64,000 nt of DNA from Selenomonadaceae bacterium. GTDB taxonomy: Bacteria > Bacillota > Negativicutes > Selenomonadales > Selenomonadaceae. The stretch lies in assembly GCA_017427545.1 (NCBI GenBank), contig JAFRSO010000051.1:1-64000 (forward strand). Reading direction: 5' to 3'. The translations under genes and the position numbers were made by a program. The first letter of the stretch is position 1; each line of letters begins with the position of its first letter. This document shows, piece by piece, positions 17,892 to 28,500 of the stretch. The notes under the pieces are model-generated. The model did no database searches. It was not told the DNA's origin and saw only the letters and a program-made list of their open reading frames with translations.

Positions 17892-19259
17892 TCAACGCTC
17901 CCTTAAAGCTTCGGACGTGTAGCGGCGGAACGGGTCGAGGAAGAAGTCAATAATTCTCTTTTCCTTGATTTTGATTTCCGCGCTGACATTCATGCCGATT
18001 TCGATTTTTGCGGGTTGACCGTAAACGTTAATGTCATTGCTCGTCGGGTCGAGGAGGAGTTTATATTTTTTGTCGCGTTGCTGATCGTTAGGTTCGTTGA
18101 CGGCGTCCGCGCTGATTTCCATAACTTCAGCCTTGTACATGCCGAACTTTTGGAAGTTAAAAGTTTCTACCTTGACTTCAGCCTCTTGACCGACTTTGAT
18201 AAAGCCGATGTCTTTGTTGTCCGCGTAAACTTCAAACTCAAGCTTGGCGTCTTCGGGGACAATCTGCATTAAAGGTTGCGCGTCAGTGACAATGCCGCCG
18301 AGTGTGTGAATGTTCAAGTTGTAAACGCGTCCGGAAATTGGCGCGTAAATCGTCGCCATGCGTGAATCCTCATCAGCCTTTTTGATTGATTCGGTAACGG
18401 TGTAATATTCTTTCTTCGCCTCAACAAGAGCCGTCATAATGTCCTTGTGATAGGAGGCGTCGACGTTTGCAAGATTTTGTTGAGCTTCGGCGATTTCAGC
18501 TTTGATACTGTTGAGTTCGTCGAGTTCAGCTTGAGCATTTTTGGCATATTCAATCGTGGCACTTTGCTGTTCGAGGAGCTGGAATTCGGAAATTGCATTT
18601 TGCTCACTCAACTCAACCAAGCGAGCTTCCTTCTCCTGCTGAATTGCCAAAACTTGCGCGTACTTTTCGTAAGTAGCCTGCGTTGCTTGAAGTCTGGCCA
18701 TTTTCTGATCAATGACATCCAAACGACTTTGACGCTGGGTGTGATAATCGGACGTGCGGCTTTGATAGAGTGCCATTTCCGCCGCCAAATCATGCGGTTC
18801 AAGGTCGGGATCTTCTTCCGGCGTGAAAGGTTGTTGCGTCAATTCCGCCGTCAACCGCTGAATGTCGAGTTTGTAATAAGCGGCGCGTTTCTTCAAGCTG
18901 TCATAATCGGCGGTAGTAGTCGTCGGGTCGAGGACAACCAATACGTCGCCTTCCTGAACGAGTTGCCCTTCCTCAACGGTAATTTCCTTGACGATACCTT
19001 TGTTTTTGACTTGGACGGTTTTAACTTGCCCCGAAGGAATGACTTTGCCGCCCGCAACCGCAACTTCATTTATCTCGCCCAAAAATGACCATGCCAATAA
19101 TACGACGACCAATACCAAAATCGTCCACATTGTGAGCCGGCCAATCGGTGACGGGGGAGTTTCTGTTACTTCGAGTATCGCCGGCAAGAATTCCGTTTCT
19201 TTCTCGCGGTCTTCACCGTGAAGAAGCCACTGGACAAATTTTCTTAATTTTTTCCTCAT
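17892..19259 (-). CDS. HlyD-family membrane fusion protein of type I secretion
   Basis: 455 residues: a short cytoplasmic head, one membrane helix (about 41-62), a lipoyl-like half-motif (GGKVIPSGQVKTVQVKNKGIV), a long coiled coil (about 115-300), the second lipoyl half (ATIYAPISGRVYNL) and a beta-barrel end. This is the adaptor that links an ABC exporter to the outer-membrane channel. It lies between two ABC exporter genes with gaps of only 3-4 bases, so all three are surely cotranscribed. The signature VKVETFNFQKFGMYKAEV is typical for HlyD of RTX systems. Confidence 0.94.
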   Translation of the reverse strand: MRKKLRKFVQWLLHGEDREKETEFLPAILEVTETPPSPIGRLTMWTILVLVVVLLAWSFLGEINEVAVAGGKVIPSGQVKTVQVKNKGIVKEITVEEGQLVQEGDVLVVLDPTTTTADYDSLKKRAAYYKLDIQRLTAELTQQPFTPEEDPDLEPHDLAAEMALYQSRTSDYHTQRQSRLDVIDQKMARLQATQATYEKYAQVLAIQQEKEARLVELSEQNAISEFQLLEQQSATIEYAKNAQAELDELNSIKAEIAEAQQNLANVDASYHKDIMTALVEAKKEYYTVTESIKKADEDSRMATIYAPISGRVYNLNIHTLGGIVTDAQPLMQIVPEDAKLEFEVYADNKDIGFIKVGQEAEVKVETFNFQKFGMYKAEVMEISADAVNEPNDQQRDKKYKLLLDPTSNDINVYGQPAKIEIGMNVSAEIKIKEKRIIDFFLDPFRRYTSEALRER

Positions 19260-19263
19260 TGCT

Positions 19264-21402
19264 CTATCCTCTACTTTCTTGCTGATCGTAAAGATAACGA
19301 TAAAGTCCGCCGAGTGCCATTAATTGTTCATGCGTACCGCTCTCAACGATCTGCCCCTTGTCGACGACTATAATTTTATCACAGCGGCGCACCGAGCTAA
19401 GTCTGTGCGCGATTATGAGCATAGTCCGATTTGCACCGATTGCGCCCATGTTATTCATAATGATTCGTTCTGATTCGTAGTCAAGGGCACTGGTTGCCTC
19501 GTCGAAAATCAAAATCGGCGGGTTAGCAAGAAGTGCGCGGGCAATGGCGACGCGTTGACGTTGACCGCCTGAAAGTGAATCGCCGCGTTCACCAACTTTA
19601 GTATCGTAACCTTCCTTAAGCTCCAAAATAAAATCATGAGCACCGGCCAATCGCGCAGCACGGATAATTTCGTCCATAGTGGCAGTCGGACGGCTTACGG
19701 CAATGTTGTCACGCACGCTGGAGTTGAACAGGTAATTTTCCTGCATGACGACGCCGATTTGTTCGCGCAGCCAACCGAGATTAGCCTCACGAGTATCAAT
19801 GCCGCCGATAACGATATGGCCTTCTTCGGGAATGTAAAGGTTTTGCACGAGGTTTGTCAAAGTCGACTTGCCGGAGCCTGAACGCCCGACGATACCGATT
19901 TTTTGTCCAGGCAAAATGCTCAAATTTACATGCTGCAAGACGAGTGGCAAGTCAACGCGGTATCGGAAGGAAACGTCACTTATCTCAATCGCGCCGTCAA
20001 CCCTGCGGTCGCCGCGCTTGCCCATTTCATGAATAATCGGTTCCATAGGCGTACCCAAAATGTCGCCGACCAATCCGAGTGAGAATTTCAGCATGACCAA
20101 ATGCCACCACATCATCAAGATATTTGAAAGCGGCGTCAGTGCATGACCGGAAATCATTCGGAAGGCGATTAATTGACCGAGTGTCATTTCACCATCCATA
20201 ACCATATGACCGCCGTAGCAGAGGATTGCCAAATTTATCGTCGCCTGAATAATTGATTTGAACGTGTCCATGAACAGGCGGAACTTTGCCATTTCAAAAT
20301 GCGCACGGATATAACGCGCCAAGAGATTTTCCCACTTGTTGACAAATTGCGGTTCGACCGCCAACGCTTTAACCGTTTCGATATTTGAAATTGATTCGAC
20401 CAAAAATGAATTGTTAGCCGACATTGCACGCCAAAGTCCGCCGAGTTTGCCTCTGATTATCGGCAACGTCCAAAGCTGAATCAGGTACAGCGGGATTGAT
20501 AATAGCGCAATCCACGTCAGCGGTGCCGAATACCAGAACATGAATACTATAAAAACTATCGAGAAAAATGCGTCCAAAACTGAAGTCAAGCCTGCGCCCG
20601 TCAAAAAGTCACGAATTCTGGCGAGGGCGTCAACACGCATTAACATTTCACCGACGCGGCGTCTTTCAAAATATGGTAACGGCAGGGAAATTAAATGTCG
20701 GAAAAGCCGTGTACCCAAAATTGCGTCAAGTTTATTTGTCGTGTGGTTGAGTATGTAAGTTTTCAAACCGGTAAGCAGCGATTGCATGAAGAAAAATACT
20801 ACCAAACTGCAACCGATAACCGTCAGCGTCGAATAACCGCCGTTGCCAATGACTTTATCAATGATAACCTGCGTCATCAGCGGGAAGACGAGTGCCATTA
20901 ATTGAATGAAAAATGACGCCGCAAGCACTTCCAGGAGCGGTCTTTTGTAACGCTTGACAACCTTTAAGAACCAGTCGAGATTATATTTTTTCTTGATGTA
21001 AGTCCAGTTGAATGACGCCGAGAAAGTTAAAAGCTCGTTCGACCAGCTCTCCAAAAACTTTTTCATTGGAATAGCTATCGGCTTATTTTCTCGCGGGTCA
21101 ATCGCCAGGATAACTTCTTCGTTCATGCTGCCGATAGCGATATACGCGCCGTCATTCATTTTGGCGATAGCGGGATATTCAATTTCGCGCATTTCGTCGA
21201 CAGTCGGGCGGACAATCGTACTTTGAACCTTGTACTTTTTCGCCAGCTTCTGAAGTTTTTCCCAAGTCTGTAATTGCTCATCCGTTTCGGGGTTTTGGTC
21301 ATAAATCTTTTGCAAATCCTTCACGCCGAAATGTTGCAAAACTTTTATGAGTGAAATAATCCCTGTTCGATTCTTGGGCGGTGAGGATTTATTTTCGGGC
21401 AT
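19264..21402 (-). CDS. Second type I secretion ABC exporter
   Basis: About 712 residues from an ATG at 21402 with GAAGGGAG 13 bases before it; an in-frame ATG at 21450 lacks a ribosome site. It has a degenerate C39-like N-terminal domain (TGIISLIKVLQHFGV; no catalytic Cys), membrane helices (about 140-420) and a full ATPase: GRSGSGKST, LSGGQRQR, ILIFDEATSALD, IAHRLSSV. It is a diverged paralogue of the exporter at 15591 and the first gene of the operon. Both copies keep all ATPase motifs, so they could form a heterodimer, or two homodimers sharing one HlyD. Confidence 0.92.
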   Translation of the reverse strand: MPENKSSPPKNRTGIISLIKVLQHFGVKDLQKIYDQNPETDEQLQTWEKLQKLAKKYKVQSTIVRPTVDEMREIEYPAIAKMNDGAYIAIGSMNEEVILAIDPRENKPIAIPMKKFLESWSNELLTFSASFNWTYIKKKYNLDWFLKVVKRYKRPLLEVLAASFFIQLMALVFPLMTQVIIDKVIGNGGYSTLTVIGCSLVVFFFMQSLLTGLKTYILNHTTNKLDAILGTRLFRHLISLPLPYFERRRVGEMLMRVDALARIRDFLTGAGLTSVLDAFFSIVFIVFMFWYSAPLTWIALLSIPLYLIQLWTLPIIRGKLGGLWRAMSANNSFLVESISNIETVKALAVEPQFVNKWENLLARYIRAHFEMAKFRLFMDTFKSIIQATINLAILCYGGHMVMDGEMTLGQLIAFRMISGHALTPLSNILMMWWHLVMLKFSLGLVGDILGTPMEPIIHEMGKRGDRRVDGAIEISDVSFRYRVDLPLVLQHVNLSILPGQKIGIVGRSGSGKSTLTNLVQNLYIPEEGHIVIGGIDTREANLGWLREQIGVVMQENYLFNSSVRDNIAVSRPTATMDEIIRAARLAGAHDFILELKEGYDTKVGERGDSLSGGQRQRVAIARALLANPPILIFDEATSALDYESERIIMNNMGAIGANRTMLIIAHRLSSVRRCDKIIVVDKGQIVESGTHEQLMALGGLYRYLYDQQESRG

Positions 21403-21474
21403 ATTGCATACTAGTCTCCCTTCGTTCGTGGTGAACTGATTATGAATCATGATTGTTAGATACAGCTTAGAATC

Positions 21475-21519
21475 ACGAAAAGACCGCCGTCAAATCAAGA
21501 CAGCGGCCTTTTTGTTTTG
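21475..21519 (-). terminator. Terminator of rpsU (works on both strands)
   Basis: Twelve-base arms (21480-21491 and 21499-21510) pair with only two G-U wobbles around a 7-base loop. On the minus strand TTTT follows; on the plus strand TTTTTTG follows. Confidence 0.85.
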
Positions 21520-21529
21520 TCGATAAGGA

Positions 21530-21709
21530 TTAACGATACTTCCGCTTGCGAGCCGCCTCTGATTTTTTCTTGCGGCGGACGCTGGGCTTTTCGTAATGTT
21601 CACGCTTGCGAACCTCTGCGAGCGTGCCCGCCTTCTGACAGGTACGCTTAAAGCGGCGGAGAGCACTGTCTATGGATTCGTTTTTCCCAACTTTGACTTC
21701 ATTGGCCAT
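21530..21709 (-). CDS. rpsU: 30S ribosomal protein S21
   Basis: 59 residues, very basic. [20 protein letters not shown] and the tail [13 protein letters not shown] are classic S21. It is a small-subunit protein near the anti-Shine-Dalgarno region. The gene is short, starts with ATG after AGGGAGGG, and is followed by a strong terminator that separates it from the secretion operon. Confidence 0.97.
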   Translation of the reverse strand: MANEVKVGKNESIDSALRRFKRTCQKAGTLAEVRKREHYEKPSVRRKKKSEAARKRKYR

Positions 21710-21794
21710 TCAATATCCCTCCCTCCGCTTGATACTAGAAAAATTTGATTGCCCGCGTATTGTAACACGCAACCTTTCAATCGTCAACGATTTT

Positions 21795-21850
21795 TTAGGG
21801 ATTAGGGATTGGGGAACAGGGAATAGGTGTTTAATTCCTAACTCCTAATT
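21795..21850. repeat. Heptamer repeat locus
   Basis: GGGATTA and GGGAACA units followed by TAACTCC-type units, between rpsU and hpf. Confidence 0.75.
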
Positions 21851-21854
21851 GAAT

Positions 21855-22400
21855 TCAGCCGTCGAATTCCAAAAGACCATAGGCACCGGCAGTGCGCTTG
21901 TAGACGACGCAAATTTGTTCGGTCTGCGCGTCGCGGAAGACGAAGAAATTGTGATTGAGCAAATTCATCTGCATGATAGCTTCCTGCACGTCCATGGGCT
22001 TAACGACGAAATGTTTCGTTTTGACAATGGGATATTCCGCCTCATCGTCGCGTTCGACTTGGACTTTCGATTCGGCAAACGCTTCCGCCCTCATGCCGCC
22101 GTTACGGAAACGCCTTTCAAGTTTAGTCTTTTGCTTGTGGATTTGACGCTCCAATTTCTCGACGACCAGGTCAATCGAAGTGTACATGTCCACGTTGGAT
22201 TCCTGCCCGCGAAGGATAAGTCCGCCGCGAACTTCCGCCGTAACCTCGACGATTTGCCTGTCCTTTTCGACCGAGAGCAGAACGGATATTTCGTCCATGT
22301 TGTCGAAGTACTTGGTGATTTTGCCGACGCGCTTTTCTACGTACTCGCGCAACGGCTGCGTGATTTCGATGTTCTTGCCTCTTATGTTGAATATTGCCAT
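21855..22400 (-). CDS. hpf: Ribosome hibernation promoting factor, long form
   Basis: 181 residues. The N-terminal ribosome-binding domain (FNIRGKNIEITQPLREYVEKRV; about 1-105) is joined by a charged linker to the C-terminal dimerisation domain (IVKTKHFVVKPMDVQEAIMQMNLLNHNFFVFRDAQT). This long form dimerises 70S ribosomes into 100S particles in stationary phase. The start follows GGAAGGAG. Its neighbour rpsU is another translation gene. Confidence 0.97.
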   Translation of the reverse strand: MAIFNIRGKNIEITQPLREYVEKRVGKITKYFDNMDEISVLLSVEKDRQIVEVTAEVRGGLILRGQESNVDMYTSIDLVVEKLERQIHKQKTKLERRFRNGGMRAEAFAESKVQVERDDEAEYPIVKTKHFVVKPMDVQEAIMQMNLLNHNFFVFRDAQTEQICVVYKRTAGAYGLLEFDG

Positions 22401-22479
22401 GACCCAACAGCTCCTTCCGCTATTGCCGAATGTGTTTAATGGTATATTCTGCGCAATGCCGATAAATCCTTCTTTTTTT

Positions 22480-22540
22480 AGGGAACAGGGAACAGGGAAC
22501 AGGGATTAGGGAACAGGGAGTAGGGAGTAGCTGCTAGTTC
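22480..22540. repeat. GGGAACA heptamer array
   Basis: Units GGGAACA, GGGATTA and GGGAGTA in tandem. The TAG stop of the GLUG gene lies inside (22534-22536). Confidence 0.85.
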
Positions 22541-25500
22541 TTGGTGAGAGTGTTACTGCTGAGCGTCCAAGTGTCACGGTTTATGGCGAACTCATTTGTC
22601 GAGAAGTCTTTCAACGTAACTGAACCTGCGCCGCAAGGAATGTTAATGTAATTGCCTTCGGTGTTGTAATTGGCAATGATGTCGTTAAAGCCGTTCGTTA
22701 TGAGCGTGTCACCGGTGCCGAAGTTGTAAATAATATCGTTGCCGCCATTGTAAATGAACGTATCCTTACCCGCTCCGCCCCAAAGTGAATCGTTGCCCAA
22801 TCCGCCCGTAAGTGTGGAGCCGCTATCGTCCGCATAAAGTTTTTGGCCTTCCACAGTGTTATTACCGCCCTTAATGTACTTCGTGCCATTGAACGTGACT
22901 ATTGAATCTGACGTAACGCTTTCAGGCATGGTGACATTGAAAATCTGCGTGGCATTGTTATTATTGACGCCTTCAGCAAGCGTGCCCAGATAATAATTAT
23001 CGGTAAGCGTTCCACCCATTCTGGCGGCAGACGTAATTGCGCCGCAGTTGCCACCCTTGATTGAACCGCCGAGATATGCGCAATTTTTGATGATACTGCC
23101 GTCATTGAGACCGACTATTCCGCCACTTTGAGCAGCAATATCAGGAAATTTAGGACATTCAAAACCGCCGATAGTGCCGCTGAAACTGCACCCGTCAACC
23201 GTAACGTCTTTATGGATGTAACCAATCAATCCGCCGATAAATGCTATCATGACATTTGATTTTATGTCGCCACTCGCCGTACAGTTGAGGATTTGCGCGT
23301 TATTGTATGCGTCGGCCACCAGTGCCCCAACTCGATAATAACCGCTGATATTAACACCCGTGAGTTTGACATTTCTAAGCGTCGCGGCCTCTACTTCGCC
23401 GAATAAGCCTTGATATTTTTCAGAATCGCCGCCTATGATTGTGAGATTGCTTATCGTGTGATTGTCACCGTCGAATGTGCCGCTGAATTTGTTGGAGCTG
23501 TCACCTATCGGCGTCCAATCACTCGTCAGCGCAATGTCATTGGCAATCTTGAAAGTTAAGCCTTGGCAACTGTTACCGGCGTTGACGTAATTGGCAAGTT
23601 GACGCAGATTTTCTTCCGTCTTGATGAGGAACGGATTGTTAGCGGAGCCGTCGCCGTCGAGTGTGGCGGGGAAGGTCGTTTCAGTTGCGGTGCCGTTGAC
23701 GTAAAATTCATTGCCTCGGAGCGTGACGGTTACATTGCCCGTGACGTTGTAGGAATAATTCTTGCCATTGTAAGTGAAAGTGGCATTGCCGGCCTTGATG
23801 TACTTCGTGCCGTTGACTTCGACGAGAGCACTTGAAGTGACATTTTCGGGCATGGTGACGTTGAAAAGTTGCGTGGCTTTGTTGGATTCGACGCCATTTA
23901 AATCACCTAAATAATAATTGTCAACTAAGGAGCCTCTTTTATAGCCGGCGATTACACCACTGCGCCCGCCGTCAATCGTGCCGCCGAGGAATGTACAATT
24001 TCTAATCGTGCTGACGTTATTGGTGCCGACAATCCCGCCTGCAGTCCTGTTATCATCATTGGCTTTGACGTTGCCTTGAGCTGAACAGTTGCTGATTTGC
24101 GTTTTGTCCGACGCATAACCTACCAGCATACCGACTTCATTTTTGCCCGTGATACTCGCGCCAGTCAAATTGACATTTTGAATCGTAGCTCCGGCAGTGT
24201 AGCCAAATAATCCCTGATAATAGTTAGTCGCGTCATTGATAGTGATTCTGCTGATTGTGTGATTAGCACCGTCGAATATGCCGCTGAATTTATTTGAGCG
24301 GTTGCCAATCGGTGTCCAATTGCCCGCAATCGTGATGTTATCAGTCAACCTGAAGTTCATGCCCGCGCAGTTATTACCAATATTAACATAAGCCGCCAGT
24401 TGACGCAACTGTTCTGCCGTCTTGATGAGGTAGGGGTTATCAGCTGAACCGTTACCTTCAAGTGTAGCGGGGAAGACTGCTCCGAGGTCGGTGTCATTGA
24501 TGTAAAATTTGTTGTCCTTGATATTGACGGTAATATCAGAATTGACGGTGTAGTTGTAGGTGTCGTTGCTGTAGCTGAAAGTGACTGCGCCGCCCTTAAT
24601 GTACGTCTTGCCATTGATTTGGACGAATGAATCAGAGGTGACGCCATTGGGCAAGGTGATATTGTAAATCCTAGTCGCGCCGTTAGTGTTGATGTTGCCA
24701 AAGTCGCCGAAATAATAATTGTTCGTGAGAGTGCCATTACTGCCGACGATTATACCGACATTGCCCGAACCTGTGATGTTGCCTTGAACTGAACAGCCGC
24801 TGATTTGGGAGTTATTCGCGTTGCCGACTATCCCGCCGACATTATTTTTGCCCGTGATACTCGCGCCCGTCAAGTGGACGTTTTTAAGCGTCGCGCCGTC
24901 CAAGTAGCCGAATAATCCCTGATTATCATCACCACTAATCGTGAGGCCGCTTATCGTGTGACCGTCGCCGTCAAAGTTGCCGCTGAACTTGCCAGAACTC
25001 GTGCCTATCGGTGTCCATTCGCCCGCCAGATTAATATCATTGGCAAGCTTGAAATTAATGCCCGAATAGTTGTTGCCGCCGTTGACATGTGAGGCTAATT
25101 GGCGCATATGGTCTGACGTCTTGATGAGGTAGGGATTGCTTGCTGAACCGTCGCCTTCGAGCGTGGAGAGGAAGTTTTCATCACTCTCAAATTTGCCGAA
25201 AGAAAGTTTGTCGTCTTGAATCGTGACCGCAATATCTCCAGTGACAGTGTAGGTGTAGTCGGTGCCATTGTAAGTGAAAGTCGCGTCGCCACCCTTGATA
25301 TACTTCCTGCCGCCAATTTCAACCAGAGCATTTGACGTGACGCCATTGGGCATAGTGACGTTGTAAATCTGCGCGGCATTATTGGATATGATACCTGCGG
25401 CAAGCGTTCCGAGGTAATAGTTGTCGGTGAAGGTGCCGCTTGAATCATTACCCGCTATGATTCCGTAATTTGCTCCTTTGATTGTGCCGCCAAGATTCGC

Positions 25501-28500
25501 GCAATTTTTAATCGTACTGTTGTTATTGTAGCCGGAAATACCGCCTGCAAATGAACCGAGAAATTCATCACTGCCCGCGATTGTGCCGCTGAATGTGCAA
25601 CCGTCAACCGTGGAGCCGCCCCTGATATAACCTACCACTCCGCCGATAAATGCGCCCATGAAAGGTGATGTGACAGTGCCACTTGCCGTACAGTTGAGGA
25701 TTTGCGTACCGTGATCCGCGGCGATTGCCATTGCTCCGACTTTAAACCACCCTCTGATATTTACGTCCGTGAGTTTGAGATTTTTGATACTTGCGCCTTC
25801 AAGATAGCCGAATAAACCAAAATGGTCAGCCCTATGGAAATTAAAGCTGCTTATCGTGTGATTATCGCCGTCAAAATTGCCTTTGAAGGGAGTAAATTTC
25901 TCGCCGATAGGTGTCCAATCGCCCGCAAACCTTATATCTTCGGTCAGCTTGAAATTTATACCTTGGCAGTTGTTGCCGGCATTGACGTAGTTGGCAAGTT
26001 GGCGCAGATGGTCTAACGTCTTGAGTAGGAAGGGGTTATTTGCGGAGCCGTCACCTTCGAGGTTGCCGGGGAAGTTCATTGTAGGTACAGTGTTATTGAC
26101 GTAAACTTTGTTGTCTTTGAGCGTGACGGTAATATCATCATTGACGTTGTAGGAATAATTTTTGCCGTTGTAGGAGAAAATGGCATTGCCGCCCTTAATG
26201 TACTTCGTGCCGTTGATATCGATAAGCGCGGTTGAAGTGACATCAGCGGGCATGGTGACATTAAAAATCTGCGTAGCCCCGTTGGAATTGATGCCCTTTA
26301 AATCGCCGAAATAATAATTATCATTGACAGAACCGCCATTACTGCCGACAATGACGCCGATATTTTTTCCTTTGATTGAGCCGCCGAGGAAGGTACAGTT
26401 TTTAATGGTGCTGCCGCTTAAGACACCGACGAAGCCTCCGACGTTTTCGGAACCTGTGATGTTGCCTTGAACAGTGCAGTTGATGATTTGGGAATTGTTA
26501 TTGGCAGAGCCGACAAGTGAGCCGACATTATTTTTGCCCGTGACATTGACGCCCGCAAGATTAAGATTTTGAATCGTCGCGTTCTCGACACGACCGAATA
26601 AGCCCAGATTATCGCCGCCGCTAACGGTAAGTCCGCTGATAGTTTTGCCGTCGCCGTCGAATATGCCTTTGAAGGGTCTCAGGTTTTCGCCGATAGCTAA
26701 CCAATCATTCGTCAGTGTGATATTGTCGGCAAGCTTGAAATATTTGCCCGCGCAGTCATTGCCGTAGTTGACGTAGTTGGCCAGTTGCCGCAAGTCGGTT
26801 TCAGTCTTGATGAGGTAAGGATTATTGGCTGAACCGGAGCCGCTCAAGTTGCCGGGGAAGTTCGCGTTAAATGCGGTGGTGTCGAAGGAAAGCGCATTGT
26901 CTTTGATAGTGACGGCAAAATCATTCGTGACGGTGTAGGAGTAGGAGTTGCCGCCGTATTGGAAAGAAACTTCGCCGCCCTTGATGAACTTCATGCCGCC
27001 AACCGTGACGATTGAACTTGAGGTGACACCTTCGGGTAAGGTGACTTTGTAAATCCCGATAGCCCCGTTGGCATTGTCGTATCTCAAGTTGCCGTAATAA
27101 TAATTGTCGGTGAAAGTGCCGCCCTCGTTGCAGGCGATTACGTCTTCATTTGTGCTTATGATTGTGTCGCCGAGAAATACGCTGTTTTTAATGGTGCTGC
27201 GATTGTTGAATCCGACAATCCCGCCGCCATTAGTAGCATTACGTGAATCTTCGTAACGTCCGCGACCTTGAACTTTGCCACGGAATGAGCAACCGTCGAT
27301 TGTGACGTTGGAGTTTATGTAACCGACCAATCCGCCGACATTTGAGTTGGGGCTTGTAGTTTTGACATTGCCTTGAGCCGAACAGTTGATAATTTGAGTT
27401 CCGACTTGAGTTTTATCCGACGCGTAACCGACCAAGGCTCCGACTGCATCTTTCGCCGTAATGTTGACGTTCGTTAGATTGACATTTTTAATCGTGGCGT
27501 CGTAAACGTAGCCGAACAATCCTTGGCAACGATCGCCGTCAGTGATCGTGAGGCCGCTGATAATTTTACCGTCGCCGTCGAAATTGCCCATGAAGCTGTT
27601 GTTGGAACTGGTGCCGATAGGTGTCCATTCGCCCGTGAGCGCAATGTCGTTTGCAAGTTTGAAATGTTTGCCAGCGCAGTCGTTGCCGATATTGACATAA
27701 GCCGCCAGTTGACGCAACCGGTCTGCCGAATTGATGAGGTAGGGGTTATCAGCTGAACCGTCGCCTTCAAGTGTAGCGGGGAAGACTGCTCCGAGGTCGG
27801 TGTTATTGGCGTAAAATTTATTGTCCTTGAAAGTAACGGTAACATCGCCCGTGACATTGTATTTGTAAGTGCCGCCGGGGTAGTTGAAAGTAGCTTCGCC
27901 GCTCTTAATATACGTCTTATTGCCAAAAGTGACGAGTGAATCAGAGGTGACGCCGTTGGGTACCGTGATGTTGTAAATCCTAGTCGCGCCATTAGTGTTG
28001 ATGTTGCCGAAGTCGCCGACGTAATAGTTGTTGTTGATAAAACCGGCAAAGGCAGTATTGCCGGCCATTATGCCGACGTTGCCGCCGCTGTAATTGATTG
28101 TGCCGAAAAACGCGCTGTTGTTGATGAAGCCGTAATTGTTGCCGACAAGTCCGCCGACAGTACCGCCGGTACCGGTGACAGTGCCTTGAACAGAACAGTT
28201 GCTGATATTGGCGTCATCACCGGCAGGGCCGTCAGTATCACCGACTATTGCGCCAACGTTCACAGCATTTGAGTTTATGTTGACGTTCGTAAAATGGAGG
28301 TTAGAAATCTTCGAGCCGTAGACGTAGCCGAAAAATCCGCTGGCATAGGAGAATCCTTGAGTTTGGTTGATAGTGAGGTTGCTTATGGTGTGATTATCGC
28401 CGTCAAAGTTGCCGTGGAAAGAAATTTCTCTTCTTGCGCCGATAGTTGTAAAGTTGCCCGTGAGCGCAATGTCATTGGTGAGTTTGAAATATTTACCGTG

